DNA of 64,000 bases from Lamellibrachia columna. Taxonomy: Eukaryota > Annelida > Polychaeta > Sabellida > Siboglinidae. Position numbers and translations under genes: made by a program. Shown here one piece after another: positions 59,101 through 64,000 of this stretch (positions are counted from its first letter, which is position 1; each line of letters starts with the position of its first letter). The DNA lies in NCBI GenBank assembly GCA_963662155.1, contig OY759269.1:21852878-21916877 (forward strand), given 5' to 3'. The notes under the pieces were generated by a model. It had not been told where the DNA came from. It ran no database searches and saw only the letters and a list, made by a program, of their open reading frames with translations.

Positions 59101-59160
59101 CACGATCACAGTTCTTCTTCAGTGATTGGATGTTCACAGTGACCAGACGGCGCTCTTTCT
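53141..59160 (-). CDS. CIT: Citron-like protein, C-terminal CNH domain exons (5' end outside)
   Basis: Seven minus-strand exons join in frame: 59160-58937, 57709-57601, 55817-55686, 55256-55176, 54563-54482, 53973-53764 and 53408-53141 (TAG stop). The donors and acceptors are all GT-AG. Landmarks in order are [116 protein letters not shown], then a basic Ser/Arg/Pro tail ([17 protein letters not shown]). The order and wording match the CNH domain and tail of citron Rho-interacting kinase, which acts at the cytokinetic midbody; CNH domains mediate small-GTPase and protein contacts. Kinase, coiled-coil, C1 and PH parts would lie upstream, beyond or hidden in the right edge, so kinase activity is not shown here. 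Other CNH proteins (MAP4K/TNIK) fit less well. Confidence 0.8.
55818..57600. other. Large intron of the citron-like gene
   Basis: AT-rich. At about 57120-56865 the minus strand has an open run reading [19 protein letters not shown], which resembles a LINE ORF2 C-terminus, but the order of blocks is unusual and I am not sure. GGCCCAG-type repeats occur at 56110-56160. No independent gene is convincing. Confidence 0.4.
58294..58815 (+). pseudogene. SGNH/GDSL-hydrolase-like relic in an intron, opposite strand
   Basis: From ATG 58294 the frame reads [18 protein letters not shown], stops at TAA 58408-58410, then continues in the same frame to 58815: [50 protein letters not shown] and [11 protein letters not shown]. 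The GHSH (block I position) and GND (block III) motifs, with a hydrophobic strand before each, suggest an SGNH-type fold. The region beyond RRNKW does not continue the family. A single stop makes it a probable pseudogene, perhaps carried by a transposon. It lies antisense inside the citron-like gene. Confidence 0.45.
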
Positions 59161-61645
59161 CTGAAGGCGAATACATTATTTGTGTTAACGCATTCATTCC
59201 TCGTGAACTTGGATTTGATCAATACTAGCGAAATTTATTCAGCATAAATTGTTTAACATTTCTCACAGTTAATTTTCAAGATAATACCACATCCTACCAG
59301 GAAGTCATTCTCATTTGTACTGAGGCAGCCATCTTGATAAGATAGGTGAAAATAAAAAACGAATGATTTACCATAATTGTGTATAAGACACGTTAAAAAA
59401 GCTAAATAGATTCTTGGACCAAATACGCAACTGGAATACTACAAAATATAGTGCCATGAGTTGTTGCATACATAACTAGTTAGATAGATATGGTGAAAAA
59501 ACTTTGTAGCTACAAATTACGCTAAATAGATTTTCTCGAGCAACTTAGTTATGTAAATCACGAGATTTTCTCCTCATTGCAATGGTTAGGCCTTTTATTT
59601 TTTATAAGTTGGTTTACGAATCCGCCAACCCAATGTATCTGGAAAAAGATTCTCCCTGGCATTTTCTCAAATACAATTATTTGTTATATTCATGTATTCT
59701 CGGAACTAAAGCATCATAAACTAATTTAAAGGGGCACTGAAGCAATTTTGTGTTATGCCGTATATTTAAATACATATTATCTAACTATGCATTAATGGTG
59801 ACAGATACCTGCTAATTTATGAGATAAACTGAAAAGCTGATTTTGTTCGAGACAAAAATCGACAAAATACATCACTGCGTATCACCATCTTGTTGTCGAA
59901 GCGAATGGTTTGAGTCGGGGATATTTAATCAATATAATTTTCCTATTTTTTGGCGATTTATTTCGTAAATAGGCATTCTGGAGCGGAAAAAAAGATATGG
60001 TTCTATGTTATATATATAAGTGTTTACACACATGAACAAAATAGCGTTTTTGTTCGTGCCAAATAAAAAAAGTTAAAGAAATTACAACAAAACACGCAAA
60101 AAATCGTGGAAAACGCCACACTTCTCGAACACACGAGACGCTAACCAACAAGAATATGCGATAACGGAATACCGGAACTATTTGTCGCTTGTTGACAAAA
60201 TAGATGCATCGCTTGTGAAAGTTTTCCCAGATCTGCTACTAGCGATTAGTGATTTACTGAACTTCCGTAATAGTTGTCTATCTTTGGAGAAATGGAAACC
60301 ACAGACGAAGAGTCCAGTTTGACTGGCCACACGGAAACAACGGTTAACAGTCGTAAAGTGTCACCGAGTGTGCTCCAGACTCCAGGTCGGCTTCGCCTTT
60401 GTTGACGTTGGATTCAGGAAAAATTACAACAGCGCTTTGACTGTCAACGATTCCTGACTAGGTAATGTGACACTAGAACATCGCAGCCACACAGACGAAG
60501 CCACTCAAAAGTTATTACGATTTTTCACTTTTTCACCACGTTGAGTAAGGCCTAATAAACTTGATCAGCGTCTTCTACACCATGGGTTCTTACTGATCGT
60601 GTACTTCGTAGACAACATGATACAGTTATAGCAGGTCGAAAAACAACCTGGAAAACTACAAAAATTCCCACTAAAATATTAATAACTGAATGATGTGAAT
60701 GCCTTCTTATCCATATCCCACTTCTGTCAACAAAAATGTTACCTGCAGCATCATGCATGTCACTACACACAATTTCATTTATATTGAGACCAACATAAAA
60801 TATATCAACAGTTTATTCACATAGAAAAACAATTACCAAAGAAATAAGGCTAACTAGAACGACTGAAACCAAGACTAAACATTGACTAAAAACAGTGACT
60901 TCTACCACCGGGAAATACAACCTGGAACATGGATATCACAGTTACACACATCATTATTATGCCACAACATATCAAATATACTGGTAGTTTAGGAAATAAT
61001 TAATCTTTATAAAGCCAAGGCATTTTAACTGTTTCACCATCATCATCTGTACCAATGGCAATATACTACTTGTTTTGATTGGACAGTAAATGTACACCAA
61101 TCATGTGTAACAATACTACTTGTTCCGACTGACAGTAAATGTACACCAATCACGCATACCAGTACACTACTTGTTCCTACCAACAGTAAATGTACATCAA
61201 TAATCTCATTCTGGAATCTGCACCATTTCACTACATCTTCTGACAGTAAATGTACACCAATCATGTGTATCCAATATACTACTTGTTCTGACTGAATCTA
61301 CTACTTGTTCCTACCGACAGCAAATGTAAACCAAGCGTCTCATTCTCTACCAAATACACTACTTGTACTGACAGTAAATGTACACCAATCATATGTATCA
61401 ATACACTATTGGCAGTAAATGTACACTAATACACTACTTAGTCTGTCTGATAGTACATGTACACCTAACAGATTCAATTCACCTTTCACTCATCCAGGGG
61501 TAGAAATCAGCACACTTGCCTCTGACAGACACCCCAGTATCCGAAAGACCTTGGCTGATAGATCAGACATGAGTACAACCTGTGTCACAGTTTATGGCTG
61601 TTTGGTGTGTGGCAGGTGCAGAGAAGTGACATAAGTTTTTCTCAC
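59161..61645. other. Intron of the citron-like gene
   Basis: TTAAAGGGGCACTGAAGCAA at about 59726 looks like the start of a dispersed element, but no matching inverted end was found. A degenerate repeat occupies 61046-61470. No other gene recognised. Confidence 0.4.
61046..61470. repeat. Degenerate ~55-65-bp repeat
   Basis: About seven irregular copies of ACTACTTGTTCTGACTGACA followed by GTAAATGTACACCAATCA and a spacer. The units differ widely in the spacer. Confidence 0.8.
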
Positions 61646-61710
61646 GAATGACAAACTTCTTCTCTTTCTCATAGGTGTCGGAGCTGCTTGGGTCACCCTC
61701 GGTTATGTCG
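61646..61710 (-). CDS. Possible next upstream exon of the citron-like gene
   Basis: A 65-bp minus-strand stretch with acceptor GTGATAACAG (from 61711) and donor C/GTGAGA (below 61646). It reads DITEGDPSSSDTYEKEKKFV and ends with one leftover base, the phase needed to join the exon at 59160 (giving ...[12 protein letters not shown]). The phase match is supportive, but the sequence has no clear counterpart in the family and the exon before it was not found. Confidence 0.4.
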
Positions 61711-61719
61711 CTGTTATCA

Positions 61720-62037
61720 CATAGTGTGCATCATCTGCACCAATATCTTTGTCACTAAATCTGATGGAAGCTTCACATAGGAGTAGTCATAATCAATGTT
61801 CATTGGTGCAATAATGTCATCCGTGACTACAGCAGCATTCGCGAAGTGTCGCATTTTAAATATCGTTACCGGATCGATTTGCATTTCAGCATCAGTTGTT
61901 GATGGTGTCACAGCAGTAGTAGCAGTGATGGCACTAAAGGTGACATCCGTAATGTAAAGATTGACGGCATCACCCGTAGCGCTGGATGCTTCAAAACTAG
62001 TACCTGTACTTGTACGAACCAATGGTGAATCCTTCAT
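61720..62037 (-). other. Unassigned open stretch with a good splice acceptor
   Basis: The minus strand from 62037 is open for 106 codons after a clean acceptor (GTAATCTTTTCAG). It reads MKDSPLVRTSTG, LYITDVTFSAITATTAVTPS and DYDYSYVKLPSDLVTKIL. It is rich in Thr, Ser and Ala and belongs to no family I recognise. No donor with the phase needed to reach 61710 is apparent, so its link to the citron-like gene is doubtful. It may be an exon of another transcript or a transposon piece. Confidence 0.3.
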
Positions 62038-62613
62038 CTGAAAAGATTACACATACAGAGACTTGAAAATTTTACAAAATTCTTCTTTTGCATAATAAAA
62101 ATTAATCACAATATGAGAAACTTTCTTTTGTATATATTATTTTTAGAATATAGGAGTGCCAGTGTCATATAGAATATATAAAGTAATCAACCACAGGGAA
62201 AAGCATTTTCCCTATGGAGCCATGTTAATTCAACCAATGGGTGTTGCACTGATCTCTTAATGTTTTTAATGAATCTGTTTGGTCAGTTTGACGAATGCCA
62301 CTGGTAAGATAACCAAACGCATGTAACCAAAATTGTAGCATCCTAGCTCCAAAGTGCATTATATTATCTAATCAACATTGCACTGTTTTCAATGGGCCAG
62401 GGAGGTCAAAATTCTATAAGGGGTCCAAATTCCATAACAAAATATGGATCCATAGGTACACTTTCTATGGGGTTCCTTATTTTATATCTGACACTCGATT
62501 TAGATAACACAATGCATGAATATTGTTATTGGACCAAATGCAGATCTATGCTTGTGACATCTTTACCTTATAAATGCTGCACGCACACATGCATACCTGC
62601 CCAGTGCCCACAC

Positions 62614-62647
<34 letters not shown>

Positions 62648-63792
62648 GTAAATATGTAAATATATATATATATAATTATTAGGTATTATATTGAAAGCAT
62701 CTGCTAGATAGTATGGTGCATGGACAAAAGCCCCTCCCGACAAAAGCCCCACAGACATAAGGTTGTTATGTTCAATTATACTGTTCATGACTGTTGCTGT
62801 AGTAAACAGAGACAAGATATTGTCATGAATATACTTCAGGCATGTGGTCAATTCCATTCCGGAATTGGAACTGACCCTCAATTCCAGTTCCGGAATTGGA
62901 ATTGACTTTCAAATATTTGTTTGAATTTTTTTTTTTAATTGATTTTTTTGCAATTGGAATTGATTTTGTTGGAATTATTGACTTGATACTGTTAATATTT
63001 ACCCTTATATTATATTACTTTTAAAATCATATTTGTCTGCTATTAGCATGTCACCCTGAATCTGGTAACAGCCAGGAAGCTGTCAACTTTACAGCACAGA
63101 CACTGTCTACTCTGTTATTGAAACCATTGTGACCAAGAACAATATAATCAAGCATTTGCATCAAAAAGAAATACTAAGTTACTGTAACAGACAGTAAAAC
63201 CAAAATCAGAAAATTCAGGCCTCATTTTCTTTCTCAGTGTACAAGGTTTATTTACAAAGATTGCCAATTAAGGGCACCTGCCTGCTCATTCCCTTTGTGT
63301 GAGAGAGGAAGCCTGCCCCACATGAATGCAGCCCCTTGTTTATCCAAGCCTAATGTTCAGCCCACAAGTTTCCCATACTAAACAGGTGGCTGTAGGGTTT
63401 GTCCTTTGTAGTAATTAAAAATGTCCCCATGGAGAATACATGTTGGAGATTAGGATGTTGAAGACTCAAACTTTCCAGTAAATTTGATGAAATATCAATG
63501 ATACCACCACTGATAGCGATATAAATGAGTTGCAGACATTTGCCCCTAGGACACTTGCCCTCCCACCGGACATCTGCCTCCTAGTATATTTGCTCCCCCC
63601 CCCACAGACATCAGCCCCTTTTTTCTATGATAGTTGACAAGTGAAAATTAGTTTGCAGTTTTATCATTATTACTTCAATAACATAACATTTAATGACAAG
63701 TCGAAGTCACTTTAGCCTAATGCAATGGCCTATCGCTTGGAGTGTGTATGAGATGATCTTGTCACCAGTTGTCTTCCAGGTATCATTGATAG
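62038..63792. other. Non-coding stretch near the right edge
   Basis: It includes a (TA)n tract at 62612-62680, alternating AATTCC and GGAATT motifs at about 62848-62960 (ATTCCGGAATTGGAAC and variants) and loosely repeated GACA-x-GCCCC motifs at 62725-62755 and 63535-63620. No gene seen. Confidence 0.6.
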
Positions 63793-63999
63793 TCAGATCA
63801 GTGGTGGATGATGGGTTCTTGGGGTGATGCTTCCATGAACAGTGGTGGTCAGTAACAAGTCAGAGATCAGCTGGTTTGGAGTGCCCCTGGTATTAGCTGC
63901 CTTAGTTTTCATGTCCTCACAGACCTTGGCAGCTTCTATCTGTGCCGTGTCACCATCATGGTTGCAGGCAGTCTTGTTCATCACATTCTGGAGATCAGA
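63793..63999 (-). CDS. Partial FLYWCH-like coding stretch at the right edge
   Basis: The minus strand is open from the window edge to a stop at 63793: SDLQNVMNKTACNHDGDTAQ, then AKVCEDMKTKAANTRGTPNQ and LISDLLL. The CNHDGD followed by a helix with an AxxTRxxPxxLISD pattern resembles the end of a FLYWCH zinc finger and the segment after it in MULE-type transposases and FLYWCH proteins. Only the C-terminal edge is visible, so the zinc ligands cannot be checked. Domain call is tentative. Confidence 0.35.
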   Translation of the reverse strand, partial: SDLQNVMNKTACNHDGDTAQIEAAKVCEDMKTKAANTRGTPNQLISDLLLTTTVHGSITPRTHHPPLI

Positions 64000-64000
64000 T

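Overview
The window looks like nuclear DNA of a marine invertebrate, most likely a mollusc or another lophotrochozoan (inference). Genes are split by short-consensus GT-AG introns, CR1/jockey-type LINE debris is abundant, and so are (CA)n, (TGCG)n and (TA)n microsatellites. The recognisable genes are two-domain chitin-binding (CBM14/peritrophin-A) secreted proteins, one small cysteine-rich secreted protein, and the C-terminal CNH part of a citron-like protein.

Positions 1-34.2 kb are an inverted array of one chitin-binding gene. Copy A (+, 3332-5475) and copy B (-, exons between 30110 and 11165) sit tail to tail around a palindrome axis near 8324. LINE fragments flank that axis in mirror image. 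Copy C (-, 33528-34221) is a broken remnant. Bases 1-575 are the upstream region of a further minus-strand copy lying off the left edge. A GC-rich minisatellite (1.03-1.83 kb) fills the head-to-head spacer.

The most striking object is a 16.87-kb insertion (12246-29115) inside intron 1 of copy B. Copy A preserves the empty site, and the insertion is flanked by TA. It is one giant palindrome, about 10.2 kb before later changes. Its outer arms are arrays of modules carrying CACGTG, TGACGTCA, ATTGG and ATTTGCAT motifs. Inside these come telomere-like and DR-type motifs, then mirrored blocks of a 62-63-bp satellite and a 31-bp satellite, and finally a GC-rich hairpin at the exact axis (17606). It carries no transposase. 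It later gained a 2.64-kb tandem duplication of its right satellites and a 4.05-kb LINE insertion. The exons of copy B on either side remain open, so the gene may now splice an 18-kb intron.

Positions 34-53 kb are gene-poor: LINE fragments, several minisatellites (27, 20, 42, 45-49 and 52 bp), long compound microsatellites, and one small cysteine-rich gene (-, 47384-47637) whose 3' end has been amplified into a minisatellite.

Positions 53.1-64 kb hold the 3' exons of a citron-like gene on the minus strand (seven exons well supported, an eighth possible). Its introns contain an SGNH-hydrolase-like relic, a degenerate ~60-bp repeat and an unassigned open stretch. A partial FLYWCH-like coding stretch runs off the right edge.
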